Source: Leguminivora glycinivorella (taxonomy: Eukaryota; Arthropoda; Insecta; Lepidoptera; Tortricidae). From it: a DNA stretch of 64,000 nucleotides. Made by a program: the position numbers and the translations under genes. The notes below the pieces were generated by a model that was not told the origin of the DNA, made no database searches, and was given only the letters and a program-made list of their open reading frames with translations. The stretch spans positions 21,867,848-21,931,847 of the forward strand of contig NC_062979.1 in NCBI RefSeq assembly GCF_023078275.1, written 5' to 3'. This document shows, piece by piece, positions 43,009 to 55,228 of the stretch (its first letter is position 1; each line of letters opens with the position of its first letter).

Positions 43009-43805
43009 TTAGTATATGTGTAGTCTGTGATACAATTTAGTATGTCGTCGACTAATTATACTGTCAGTAGCGGCAATAAGAATGCGAAACATTTGAAAAT
43101 TCTAAGTGCAAAGATCTATCATTACCTACATTGAAAGTACGGATTTTTGCGTATTTTTTTAATGACAAAATTATTTCCAAATCTAAGCACTGGTAAAATT
43201 TATAACCGTTGCGATAAAAAAATTATAGGTTAGTAATAATTTTATTACATATTCTTATTCTTCCTTATATTGTCTCAGCATTTATACTCGGACTCATTGA
43301 GAGCCTTGGTCCAATTTTGGCTGCGCATCCCTAGATTTGGCATAGGTATTACTCTAGACACAACATTATAAAAATATTGTACTAGTTTTTTGTATTTGCT
43401 TAGCTATTCAAATAGACAAGGCCACCGGGCCCAAAACGAATAAACCTAACCTGTTATCTGCCATGCGTATTCTACAAACATTTACATAATTACTAAGGCT
43501 TAAACGCTTTTAATCGCATGATTGCATGCAGTTAACACTTTAATCAAAAATTTACAAGCAATTATGAATTTGGCAGTGCTTAATTTGTTATTAGTAGATG
43601 TTCCGATTAAATGAGTAGTAATTTTGAATTGAATTAGCGAAATTTTAGTCTAAAAATAATTGGAATTTGAAAACTATTGATGATATTAAACGAATTAACT
43701 TATTTCTTTCATTCAGTTTGTTATAAAATATCTACTTAAAATTTGCTTTCTAACTAAATTGAACACGTACGTAACACATGCGAGATTGCGAAAAAACTAA
43801 GCGAT
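43009..43805. other. no gene seen
   Basis: AT-rich intergenic sequence. Confidence 0.4.
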
Positions 43806-43808
43806 GTC

Positions 43809-43892
43809 AGGTACTATCAGCTGCAAAAGTGGATGGCGAATTCATCAACGATTTCATAATTTCTCCATGGACTTTTGCAGCTGATAGTACCT
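43809..43892. mobile_element. hairpin MITE, perfect 22-bp arms
   Basis: AGGTACTATCAGCTGCAAAA plus GT (43809-43830) is the exact reverse complement of 43871-43892, with a 40-nt middle. No gene. Confidence 0.65.
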
Positions 43893-45745
43893 ATGTAATA
43901 TTATGTTCTTAAGTATAAATATTCCCAATTGCTTATAGTACCTACAAGTCTGCAAACTTGAAGCCATGCCACACGATACTTGACATATTTTGGCTATTTC
44001 TCTTTAAATACATTATTTAGCGATTGTATTCTAATATTAGGTACACACTAGTAGAGGAATATATTTCATAAAATAATTAGATTTTTTTGGCTATTACTTT
44101 GATTTTATTCCCTAGTTCAAAAAGACACGAACTTTGCCTACGAATTGCTTCACATCTCTCACCGTCTCAAAAACCTCAAGCTACAGCACCCTACGTGCCT
44201 GTAGTTATAGTTTTTGGTCTCACCCACGACTCACATTGTTCCGAGATATCGGCCGATCTCGTGTTTGTCTAACAAGCGACGTGTCCGAATATAATAACCT
44301 GTTTTGTCTGGTGAGACGGGTTGGGATAGCGTGGATAAGACAACACGAGACAAGTGGTTTAAAATTTTAATTCAAATGTTTAACGCTTCCCAAGTCACAG
44401 GATATTATTGGTTATCGGTAACAGGTACACCTTAGCAAAAAAGAGTAGAAATGTTTTTTTTTCATCGTAACAACGTTTACTTTCCTCACAGTCATGCAAA
44501 ACGGTTTACTTAGACGATGGCGCCGTATTACTTTAACATAATTTATAAAACTTTTTCACCTTGATTAGAATCATTTATCTACCAAAAGCCGTTATACTAT
44601 CCAAAACACATTAAATCTTTCTTTAATTATTGTCCACTTAATGGCATTCATTACTGAATTGTTCAAGTATTGTTATATTCCCAATTAATTTAGCCTAAAT
44701 TAAAATAGACTGGTACTCGTAAGGAAAAATGACAGGTTAATAAATGTAAATAATAAAAGTTCATTAGAGATTATTACTAACGGACTAAATGGACATTAAA
44801 AGTTACGAAATAATATGCAATAAAAAAATCTTGAAACAATGCGGGCGTATCCACACTATTCCACATAGCTTCGAGTATGATTTGAAGAAGATTAAAATAA
44901 TTGTATACGTCCTGTGAGATTGACCAGCGTGGCGGGTGCTATGGACAAAAACTCTCGTACCTACCCTGATCCTTACGTGAGAGATGCCAGTGATAAAAGT
45001 AACTGACAAATTGCTATTTATTTCGTATTGTTTTGGTTGGAGAAAGTGGTTTTATAGCTCTTTTTTGTAGGAGATCATTGGTTTAAGCATCTTTGCAGAC
45101 GATGTAATATGAAGCGTCTTAATACTAACGAGCGCAGCGAGATTTTTCAACGGATTCCGTGTCGATTAGGTTTGGGGAAACCCTAGAGTATCTTGAGGAG
45201 CCAGTCTACTCTCCATCTTGCATTGACTGTGGCTCCAACAGGCAAATTGCACGAAGGAACCATCTCCCATAGTAATTTTTATAATCAGAAGGATTTTAAA
45301 TGAATTGACATTTAAGATTGCAGAGTAAGCTCTTTGAAGTGACTGTCATATTGGTCCGAAAATACCTCTGATGACAGTTCATTTTACAGCAGTGCCAAGT
45401 ATGAAGTGTTTAGCGAAACACAACTGTGTGAACTGCCACCCAACCAAGTTCAGCCAATATGCACAAAGCGATGGCGGGAAGAAACATCAGGAACTAAACT
45501 GAATAGGTAATTCCACGGAGCACTTGCCTGTGTGTATTAAAACAGAAAGAAAACCCTAACACATTTTAGAACTAACTTTAATGGAACATTAATTGATGAT
45601 GGAGAACAGATTTGTCAAATCTAATCGTTAATATTATGTCAATTACTCGTATGGAACCAGATCACGCATCTTCATGAATCGATTTACAAAGAGGTCTAAT
45701 AGGCTCTTAATCCGACATAAATTAACCTACATTTGCAATAATTAC
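43893..45745. other. no gene seen
   Basis: Intergenic sequence without a supported exon or named repeat. Confidence 0.4.
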
Positions 45746-46330
45746 CTAAACGCTAAATACCCAAATTGCGCCCAAATTAAAAATAAACACGGCACCTAAT
45801 TGGGGCTCGACACACTCATTTCGAGCAAAGGTACCCAAATGGACAGGAAACTCAGTTAAGGAGGTAAAGAGTATCGGGGCGATCCCATTACTGGGGCGCA
45901 GTTCCCATCGCTCTGATAAACGAGAGATGAGAGGGATTGACCAAGATGCCAATAATTGATAGAAAACGCCAATCAAACCAATTCCCAGTGAACTATAGGT
46001 ACTTTTTTTACGTTGGGGAAATGCTTTTACCCATGCCACCCGGTCCGGGGGTACCTGGGGCGATGACGGACTAACCAATCTAGGACTACCGTCTAAAACC
46101 ACCAACAACCGGTCTTCGTCTTGGATGGAGTGCCGCAGGGTCATTAAGCATTGGACCACGTACTGTCCACTATAGGTACCTGAGTTTCTTTCGAGGGTGA
46201 ATTGATATTTTTTGGGTGAAATGGCAATGCGGTACTTTTCATTATATTTCGGGGTCAAATGCCTTTTGACGATTAAAAACAAAGTGCTTCCAAGATACCA
46301 ATTATGTTTTTCTTTTTGAGATATTATCAC
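45746..46330 (-). other. unexplained long open frame (194 codons, no ATG start)
   Basis: The minus strand stays open for 194 codons from 46330 to 45746 in DNA where most frames are closed within 60 codons. The leftmost codon is GTG, so as a free-standing gene it would need a later ATG or an upstream exon. I recognise no domain. The words ACCTATAG and GGTACC recur inside it, and composition is more even than around it. It could be a worn piece of an unknown element, an exon, or chance. No splice-site pair could be fixed. Confidence 0.2.
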
Positions 46331-49225
46331 ATGTTATCGTTGTGTTTGGTGATTTGATTGTCATATTGGTTAAAATTTATGGCCGGCTTCCAAATAGAAA
46401 CATGTTAGAACCTCGATCCTGTTCCTGACAATAAATTCTCATAACTTCCATAATTACCAAAAACAGAGAGGTTACGCGTCACTATTCAAATGAGTTGCTA
46501 TTGTGTTTACTTCCCTTGCTTTTGAATCGCCTGATAATATATTGCAATATTAGCTGCAACTTAGGCAGTAATGAGGTAGTAGGTACTCCTTTCTAAAAAT
46601 TTTAAAAAGCTTACGTGTGTGGAAGTACCGCAAGCAACCATTATTTTCAAAATTTAGAAGCTAGGCGAGGAGGAAGGGTCATATCTTATGGTCACGCGTA
46701 TATTGGTTATTTGTAGTCGAAACCCGAGTAGCATAAGAATAACGTTCCTGCTTTTACTTATCCTTGTAACGATATTACAGAACTTGGACCCTTGCACTGG
46801 ATAATGTTCTTTCAAACATGAGGAAATGTACTCCTATTCGCATTAAAAGAGCATTAGGGAGGTCTAATACAGGTGGAATATAATTATTCTCTCTATCAAT
46901 GTTTATACTAGCAATGTAGAAACATATGCCTAAAAGCATGCCAAGTAAAGTAACGTTTTTAAAACTTTTTTTTTTACTATAGGCAGAAACTTTGCCATGC
47001 CGACAGTGAAAGATTCGCTGACAACCACGCAACTTACTTTTAAGTACAGATGGATTTTACGCACTAGTGCGAGAAGTGGTCCATTTCTTGTCAGGTCGAA
47101 ACTTCGGAGGGCCATCTGTACTGAAAAATGTCGTACGACACACGTGCGATATGGAAATTCTTAACTCGTGTCGACTTAAAACACTCCGTTCGGTCGTGTT
47201 TTAATTTATCGCCACTCGTTTCGAACTTCCTTTCTTTCGCACTTAAATCGTAATATACTATTTTATGAATCTTGCTAGTACTATCTATGTATACAAATAA
47301 ATAAAAGGCCAATATAGCCGTATAGTTTAACCGTTGTGGTTTATATATGGTTTATAATATAAACATGACAAAAATTGTCCTTTCCTCCCGTTGGATGTCG
47401 TAGAAGTTGACTGTGGGATATGGGTTCAATTTTATTGTTTCCTAGTAGTTGGTAACTACCATTTCTGTTACAACCTGTATAAATATTTTTTTTAATCAAC
47501 GTGACTCACAAAAACCAAAGGCATACCTGGAATGTCCAAGCTTTTTTCTATCAAAGCTCACAAGAGGGCGTTACCAAATCAACCAAACATCGTCTCGAAC
47601 AGGGCCGGATTAATCAAACGTAATAAACCTAACATTATGCTAATATGCACTAAACACGCGTCCGTCATTTGTTTATGTTTAGTCATTAGACATAAGGCTG
47701 GGTATACACTGGATAAATTAGGAAAAAAAAACTTTGTTCAGAATTGGAAGAGTCTTAAAACAATACATTTCAGTTTTTTTTGCCAACAAATGTAATCTGA
47801 TAGGTTAGGTGTCATAAAACCAAGAAAAAAAATGCAGAATCCATGATTCACATTTTTTATCATGTGAAAAGAATCCTTGTTAGTTAAGAATCTCAAAAAA
47901 ATATTAGAAAACTATCTTCTAATCGAAAGTACGAAATAGGAATAAACTAAACTAACATTAAATTCGAATTAGTTTGCTAAACCTAACACGCAAATGGCCC
48001 TTACTATATCAACTGTTTATTTATAATAGTTTTGAATTTCAAAACAAAATCAGACAAGTATCAATTGCTGATCAAATTGTTATAACAATGGCGTCTTAAC
48101 CTGTGACTACTTCCAATCTATACCGAGCTTTATAATCGCTCACGATCGATCAAGTGGCAAAGAATGTAACCTCACTATAGTTTAATTCATTATCGATATC
48201 AACATCATACTTGTTACGATCTATAATCAGTCAAGGCCAAAAGTGTGGATGTTAGAGGTATATTTGTATCTTTAATAAGTTAAATAAAAAAGTAAGTATA
48301 ATTTGAGTTTCCGTAATTGAAAGTTACAAGGTCATTGTAGAGCGATAATTATATTACGATATTGTTCTAATTTTATTGGCGAGGTCATGCAAATTTATCT
48401 TATTATCTGAAATTTAAAAAGGTAAGAAAATAACGTTATCTATTTTTGAAGGCCGACAACGCACGACGGTTTTGGTAAGGTATGTAGTCGGCGGTAATCT
48501 CATCGACCATGTTCATTCATATATTGTTTTATAAAAATGTCGATAAAGGATTCGATATTCAGTTCAGCACCAGTAGGACTGCATTATGGTCATCGTTAAA
48601 CCAAATATAATTTGCTTATAAAATGTATATTACCAAGATGTAAATACGGGTTGAAATTTGAAATCAAGTGTAGGAAGCGACAAAGAAGTTTTAGCTCATA
48701 CAGATACTACAACCTGTTTTTATTGAATTCCGTTAACTTTAAGGGAAGGTTCTTCAGATCAAATACAATTAATTTCTGTAAGAAACTAGCGTTATTAGAA
48801 GAAACTAAGTTATTCTTAAGGGTCTCTCACACTAATAAATTCATTTATTATGTATGAAAATGATGAAAAAATTTTTTTTGCGGAAAACAAAAACAACACG
48901 GTGTATAAACCGTTCTACTTAATCGTACTATGTTGGAAACCCTAGTACTTATAACAATAACACATGCTCAAGCGGTATTTTATTTAAATAATCATAAATT
49001 TCAAAGGTGTGACATCACAAAATTGACATCCAAGATGTTCAACGATTTCATAAGTCGCCTGAAGATCTAAGTTCCAAAGGCAATTCTTCAATCCAAGGAC
49101 GCCCCAATTTTGGCAAACTGACGAATGTTCTCTCAGTAATTAATGGTCGATATCGAACTAAGGCAGCCTTCACACTGGATGTAGATCCGCACACCGGTCC
49201 GGTGTACGGGGTATCGAAACAGGGT
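46331..49225. other. no gene seen; small SINE A fragment at 47386-47430
   Basis: GTCGTAGAAGTTGACTGTGG and GATATGGGTTCAATT at 47396-47433 match family A in plus orientation. The rest is AT-rich with no supported gene. Confidence 0.4.
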
Positions 49226-49229
49226 ATTT

Positions 49230-49634
49230 GGGTGAATCAACTTTTCTTTGCCAGCAAAATTACGCATACTTCGACTACATGTGATCAGAAAATTTAATTT
49301 GTATTTAGTGTAATTAGTTTATACTTATTATATTAAAAACAGATATACAAGCTATGCAATACATCATGTTTTTATAAGATTTGCTATTTTATTACTTTAT
49401 TTCGAGCAGTGACCCAGTGGACATAGCTGTCCCTCACTTTTGTATGAAAAAAGTGTCTCTTCTACTGGGTCACATAAAGATTTAATTGTAAATGTTTTTT
49501 TTTTTAATTATTCCCTTAATGTAAAATAAAAATAAGGATCTTTATTCACGATGGCCAGGTTAAAACTCACAAAAGTAGAGCTAATAATAAGTATGGGCAA
49601 TTCTTGCAAAAAGCAAGAAAAAGTTGATTCACCC
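49230..49634. mobile_element. MITE with inverted ends, containing a smaller palindrome
   Basis: GGGTGAATCAACTTTTCTTTGC at 49230 is mirrored by GCAAGAAAAAGTTGATTCACCC at 49634 with small differences. Inside, 49409-49473 is a second palindrome with ends GTGACCCAGT and ACTGGGTCAC. No coding frame is present. Confidence 0.6.
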
Positions 49635-49719
49635 ATTTAATAATAGCTAAACGAATGTCCTAGAGGAGAATCTGACAATCATGTGTGTAAAAAAATCGTT
49701 TTATTAATAATTAATTAGT

Positions 49720-49850
49720 TTTCTAATAGGATGGCAACGCGCATGTGACACTGTTCGAGTTGCAGGCGTCTATAGGTTACGGTGACCGCTTTACATCAGG
49801 CAGGCCGTATGCTTGTTTGCCACCGACGTAGTATATAAAAAAAATATATA
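49720..49850 (+). mobile_element. LINE family H, 3' stump
   Basis: TTTCTAATAGGATGGCAACG, GTGACCGCTTTACATCAGGC and GCCACCGACGTAGTATATAA followed by an A-run match the 3' end at 18755-18895. Confidence 0.75.
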
Positions 49851-50560
49851 ATGGTTATCAAACCGAAATTCATCACGTTTTAACCGGATTTGATTTAATT
49901 ACCTACATAGGATTTATGTTCATTCAAGTAAAATGTCAATTTACTTAACACATTCATTTTCGCTGATTATACTCGTACCTACAAGTACATTATACAGGTT
50001 CTACATGGGATATCGAATTAAATAAAAGTGGGACTTGTAGCCCAAGATAACCACGGAGTGGTTACTTCATGAGGGTCCAGCAAATCTCGACGGCTCTGGC
50101 AGTTTTTTTTTATTATACACTATGTAACATAATTGCCGAAGATAAATCCTACGGCTTATACATTACCTTCTATAGTACCTTTAATTTTCATGGTGTTTAT
50201 TTTAAAAAAAGGAAGTGGTATTCGTATTCGCTATTCGATACCGGTTATGATCTGAAATGGATCACCAGCATTAATGTTACATCCTGTATTCAAGAATTAC
50301 AAAACATAACTTTAAATACAATGCTCCACAAAACTACAATTAGTTTGACTGTGGAGTCGTTTCAGTCTCTTTTATACAGTTTTCTTGTTAAATATACAAA
50401 TTAATATCTATAACTTGGACTCCTTTGAGACTTACTCGAAATTGGGAATAATGGAGAAGGGAGTCGTTTGCTAAACAGTGAGAGATAATGGTATAGTAAT
50501 AATAATATACGGAAGCCAATGCGATAACTTGAAAGTTCTTTCGTCGTCGAACTTCAGTTT
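49851..50560. other. no gene supported
   Basis: An open frame of 111 codons (50069-50404, plus) starts with ATG and a hydrophobic stretch, but has no domain I recognise and no neighbour that supports it. Confidence 0.35.
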
Positions 50561-51060
50561 TTCACTGAAGACATTGGTTAATACGACTCTCTTTCAGATA
50601 CCGCAGCGGCATGCGGTACGCCAGTGTGACACCGCGCTAAACGTAGGCATCAGTAGATTAATGACGGCAGATAGCTAGGTCGAAGCACTAGATAATGTAT
50701 CTGGTCACCGGCACATTAATCTGCTGCGGTTACTTAACTTGATCAATTCCAATTTGTGGGGTATCCCAGTATTATGGTTCATTGATATACATAATTTAAG
50801 GACTGGAATAAGAGAATGGAATTCACAGCAGCACAATGTAGATAACACCATCTTTGAGTTCACCACAGAGAGACCCAAGGGGTTTAACGAAAGCCGACAA
50901 GTATGGTGTGCTTTGAACCGCCTTAGAACCGGGGTTGGCAACTGTGCGTACCTCTGGCACAAGTGGGGCTGGAGCGAGTCGCCGGCGTGCGAGTGTGGAG
51001 ATCCAAAGCAGACCACTAATCACATGGTATTTGAATGCCCTGTTACCAGATACAATGGAC
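50560..51060 (+). mobile_element. LINE remnant: C-terminal zinc-finger end of a reverse transcriptase ORF
   Basis: From 50739 to 51060 the plus strand reads PKGFNESRQVWCALNRLRTG, then WGWSESPACECGDPKQTTNH and FECPVTRY. The LNRLRTG word plus C-x-C...H...C is the conserved end of ORF2 in many Jockey/R1-like LINEs. Upstream (50600-50700) the frame is broken. The remnant stops where the tail of the large LINE begins at about 51061, so that element probably landed in or beside it. Confidence 0.7.
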
Positions 51061-51207
51061 CAAAAAAAAAAAAAAAACTTTAAACTTTAAACTGTTTATT
51101 TCAAATTAATAATATTACAGTTTCTTAAACCTAGTAGTAATCTTTAAAATCTAAGATTGTAGTAACCAGGTAATACATACTATATTATAGTAATTATTAT
51201 AATTAAT

Positions 51208-53049
51208 CTATATCAGTGCTTCTTCATTGATATTTTTTAGCATAAATTTTTTTATGATATGTTTTATTTGAATAGGCTTCTTATCTATATCTTTTACTAC
51301 TTGATTAGGAAAGCTGTTTAGTGAAGTTGGTAGATATGAAGTCCAGACTCTATTGCCATATACGTTGTTTGTTTTTGGGACTTTAAAGTGAGGTTCATTT
51401 GGCAAATGGCGGAGATTGGTCGGTCTATTGTATCTATCCAGCTTTCCTAATACGTCTTTATATTCTAAGATCACAGCCAGTTTTACTTTGTTAAATATAC
51501 TTAGTACTCTACAATGTTGAAATAGTCTATTATAATTGTGCTTATATTTATGTTTTATTTTTAGCGGAACTATAGTTTTTAAAATTCTTATTTGTAAATT
51601 GTAAATTCTGTGTAGATAAGTATTGTATGTTCGTCCGTAGCTGGATACCCCGTAGTTGATTATAGAGTCTGCAAGGGCCATATAGAGCAAGCGGAGAGTA
51701 GCGTACGGCATTTTATGTTTGAGTATACTTAAATTGCTGAGGATTCCTCTAAGTCTGTTGCAAATCTGGTCAATATGTGGTCCCCAGTTGAATTTACTGT
51801 CAATTTTTAGGCCAAGGTAGGTATGGGTATCAACTACTTCTAACGAATCACATTGACATTGTAATGGACGAGAGTGCATGCAAGAATGTTCGTGAGCTAT
51901 TATTCTAGGAGTGGATGTAATCCTAATATATGGTGAGTGAACATACATAATTTTAGTTTTTTTATAGTTCAGGGATAGTCCTACGTCGTGTGCCCATTTA
52001 CACAGTTTATCAAATTCAATTTGCATTTGATACTCTGCAATCTTTATATTAGTATTGGCTGTGATTAGGCAAGTGTCATCCGCAAATTGGTATACAGAGG
52101 CATCCTGAAATATGTTATTCATGTCATTTACATATACTAAATACTCAGTAGGCCCTAATATAGATCCTTGCGCTGTGCCATGAAGAGATTGTATAAGTTC
52201 GCTCTGCTTTCCTGCTATGCTGACAGTATTATATCTCCTTATATGATAGTTTTTAAACCAGTTTAGTGTCGGTCCCTGTATGCCACTTTGGTGAAGCTTT
52301 TCATAAAGGGTTTCATGATTCAGAGTATCAAATGCTTTGCTAAAGTCTATAAGTATTAATATTACGTGTTTTCTGTCATTGAGGTGTGTGTTTATCTCAT
52401 CAGTGAATTGTGACAATAGCTGTGTTGTATTTTTACTTTTTTGGAATCCAAATTGTCTGTCATGAATTATGTTGTTACTTGATAAGAAATCATTCATTTT
52501 TTTCCCAATATATTTTTCAATTATTTTATCTAAAATGGAAAGAATTGTGATTGGTCGGTAATTATTAGTGTCTGTATAGCTTCCTTTTTTGTGTATTGGT
52601 CGGATTAATCCTATTTTTAATTTATCTGGATATGTAGAATGGACTATGCACTGGTTTGTTAAGTGGGTAAGTGCTGGTGTTATTTCCTTACTAATAAATT
52701 TAATATCTTTTGCTCTTATGCTATCAAAACCCGCGCTTTTCTTTTCATTGAGGTTGCTAATAATTTTATGCATTGTGTGTTCATTTATTTTATTCATTTT
52801 TAGTGATACCTTGGGAGTGTTAGTATATGTGTTCCTATCAAGTAACGACATACCGCACGAGCTCATTACCTTTACTACGTTACTTTCAAAATCCCGAGCA
52901 AACTTATTAGATAAATCTTTAGCTTTCATTTTAAATGACTTAATTAACATATCGTCTACAGCTTTAACAAGTCTCCCCGTTAACCTATTTATTATTTCCC
53001 ACATTTTCTTGGGGTTTTTATAATTATCACATATTTCTTTTTTGTATAA
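51208..53049 (-). pseudogene. LINE ORF2, reverse transcriptase part
   Basis: This frame carries the reverse-transcriptase half of ORF2, which copies the element's RNA at the nicked target. The palm motifs are in order: LILIDFSKAFDTLNHETL, then GTAQGSILGPTEYLVYVNDM, then the catalytic YQFADDTCLI (FADD box), and YLGLKID. The first ATG is at 53004, but the frame is open back to about 53050 and clearly continues the endonuclease (residues TKKEICDNYKNPKKMWE). The joining point is one base out of frame at the A-run 53038-53043. The frame ends at TAG (51208). Length and motifs are complete for this class. It is called a pseudogene because of the frameshift; a ribosomal -1 shift is an alternative. 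Confidence 0.9.
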
Positions 53050-54170
53050 TTATTTCTAGCTTTATTCATAAGTCTATTTGTTTTGTTTCTATATCTTTTA
53101 TATACTATTTCATTTTGCTTATTATTTGTATCCTTGAGGTGTATTTGTAATAGTTTATTTTTGGTACTCGACATTTCTATTAGCTTATCAGATAGCCAGG
53201 CTCGATTTTTTACAGTGCTGTTAACAATTGGTTTCTCTATCGTACATAACTCATAAACCTTACTAAACTTATTAGCTATAAATTCGTATATGTCATTAGG
53301 GTTTTCTATTTTGATAACTGGTGTCCAGTCAATTTTGGCAAGTTCCTGTCTCACTAGACGGTTATCTATATGCTTGTGCACAAGGGTTTCACCCATTTTC
53401 GTACCCGAGACAGCAATTCCGATGATAAAATGATCAGCTAGGGCATCTTGTACTACTGTAGCGTCTATAATATGCATGTGGGTGTTACTTGTTCTCTCAA
53501 CGAGATCTCGAATAAATATATGGTCGATACATGATTTGGACGTACCTCTATTTGTAGTTTCGATTCTAGTATAATGTGATATACAACGGGCAAAACCCAG
53601 TGCTGCCAGCATGTTGAGATAAGAATTTGAGACAGAGTTTGAAATTCTTATATCTAAGTTTATGTCACCACAAATTAAAAAGTTAGTATTAGATGGGTAT
53701 TTATACAAAAGTTGCTTAAGTTCACTTATAAACTCAATGAGATTAAGATTAGGTGGCCGGTATATTGCACACACACGAGTTTTATAACCACTAGGCAGTA
53801 ACACTTCACCAAGTAGACATTCGAAGCTTTTTACATTAGTTTTATCCCGGAGCAAGGTGACACTTTTGTGGCTGTAAACAATAATTCCGCCTCCTCTTCT
53901 ATTATGTCTTAATTCACTATTCATTGTGTAGTTTTCTATGTCAAATAAATGTTTAGTTGTGTCGTTAATGTTTACTTCAGTGACTACAATCAGATGTATA
54001 GTTATAGGACAAGTCATAATTATTTTTTCTAGTTGAACATGGTTTTTTATTAGTGATCTGATGTTTGTGTGAAATAAGAGAAGCTTATTTTGTGAATGTG
54101 TCAATTCAGATATAAAATCGTTCCACGTATTATGTGTGCTTTCTATTAGTGTGTTATTTGTGTTATCCAT
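52992..54170 (-). pseudogene. LINE ORF2, apurinic-type endonuclease part
   Basis: The ATG at 54170 starts an exo-endo-phosphatase type endonuclease, which nicks the target DNA. Motifs in order are LLFHTNIRSL (asparagine), VVTEVNIND (glutamate), GGGIIVY, ICGDINLD (aspartate and asparagine), SCIDHIF, and LADHFII (final aspartate and histidine). About 375 residues are in frame; then the frame runs past the A-run into a short false tail and stops at 52992. It sits 38 bp after ORF1, the usual spacing. All catalytic motifs seem intact; loss of frame with the reverse transcriptase is the only visible defect. Confidence 0.9.
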
Positions 54171-54208
54171 AATAGGTATAATAAAAGTAGTATATAAGAC
54201 GTTGTTAT

Positions 54209-55228
54209 TTAGTTTGTATTGTTTTGAGTTTTAAGTGTTTCGATGTCACTCTCAGTACGAATGTAGAAGATTTTCTTGGTTTTCTCATCAGTGCGCGCCA
54301 TAATCACGCCATCCCGACTCCAAACAAATTTGCATATGTTTTTGTCTCGTAGTTCCGTTTTCGCCTTCCAGAGTAAGTATGCCGTAACAGGAGTTAGTGC
54401 TGCTCGTACATATATTTTTGAGTCGGCCCCTCTCGTGCCTCGCACGTTTATGTCGTTACTCGTTATGTTAATACTTTTCGAGGCCTCAACCCATGAATTA
54501 CGGCAGCCCTCTCTGAGGGTTACTTTGATCGGCGCGTCATTATTAGTACGCGCTGCCTGTGCTACGCCTGGGCGTGCTGGTTTCTTCTTCCGATAAACTT
54601 TCATAATTTCATCTGGCTTTTGGTGAAGAATTTGACCCACTTTGCTCGCTATTGATTTTAGATCCTCATCTTCCTCTTCAGCGATTCCGCATATTTCAAT
54701 TTCGTTGTTGATATGTGCCTGCTCTATTTTATTAACCTTTTGCTCAAGGGCTTCGTTTTTGAGTGTTAGGTTTTTGCACGTGTTGTTAACATTTTTGAGT
54801 TGGTTTTCCATGAGTTTTACTCTACTTTCGTAGTTCTGTATTTTTTCTTCATAGTCATCTATTTTATCAGTATAGTACTTGAGTGAGTTCTGGAGTTCTT
54901 CTCGTATGATGCTACGGACCGTCTTTCTCATTTCGCGAACTTCATTTCTTATTTCGTATAAGAGTACGTTATCTTGGGTTATGGGCTCCGAGTCCGAATC
55001 ATCGTCTTCCGGGTCTGGTACTGAGGTCGAGGTGCGTTTATATTTTTTTGCAGAGGACGAACAGGCTGGGCAGTTCCAGGCTATTGAATCAGTAGACAAC
55101 AACACATTAAGCTGTTCTGTAGTTAACGAGGCACATGATCCGTGTATCCATTTATTACATTTGCTGCACTGCGCACCGGGCGCTTTCTTGGTAATGTTTT
55201 TTGGACACTTAGCGCATTTGTTAGCCAT
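54209..55228 (-). CDS. LINE ORF1 protein: PHD finger, coiled coil, baculovirus FP-like C-terminus
   Basis: A 339-residue protein with ATG at 55228. Residues about 5-57 form a PHD-type zinc finger (CAKCP, CSKCNKWIHGSC, WNCPAC). An acidic linker (DPEDDDSDSEP) and a long coiled coil (about 90-175) follow. The C-terminal part (about 185-330) contains LREGCRNSWVEASK and DKNICKFVWSRDGVI, the pattern of the FP-protein C-terminal domain shared by many insect LINE ORF1 proteins and the FP protein of baculoviruses. ORF1 proteins bind the element's RNA and form trimers via the coiled coil; the PHD finger may read chromatin. The frame is intact. Domain names come from recognition, not a search. Confidence 0.88.
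   Translation of the reverse strand: MANKCAKCPKNITKKAPGAQCSKCNKWIHGSCASLTTEQLNVLLSTDSIAWNCPACSSSAKKYKRTSTSVPDPEDDDSDSEPITQDNVLLYEIRNEVREMRKTVRSIIREELQNSLKYYTDKIDDYEEKIQNYESRVKLMENQLKNVNNTCKNLTLKNEALEQKVNKIEQAHINNEIEICGIAEEEDEDLKSIASKVGQILHQKPDEIMKVYRKKKPARPGVAQAARTNNDAPIKVTLREGCRNSWVEASKSINITSNDINVRGTRGADSKIYVRAALTPVTAYLLWKAKTELRDKNICKFVWSRDGVIMARTDEKTKKIFYIRTESDIETLKTQNNTN

Noticed and set aside
50069..50404. 111-codon plus-strand frame with an N-terminal hydrophobic stretch
   Set aside because: It resembles a secreted protein at first sight, but codon choice is AT-driven and there is no domain, cysteine pattern or promoter context; kept only as a note.
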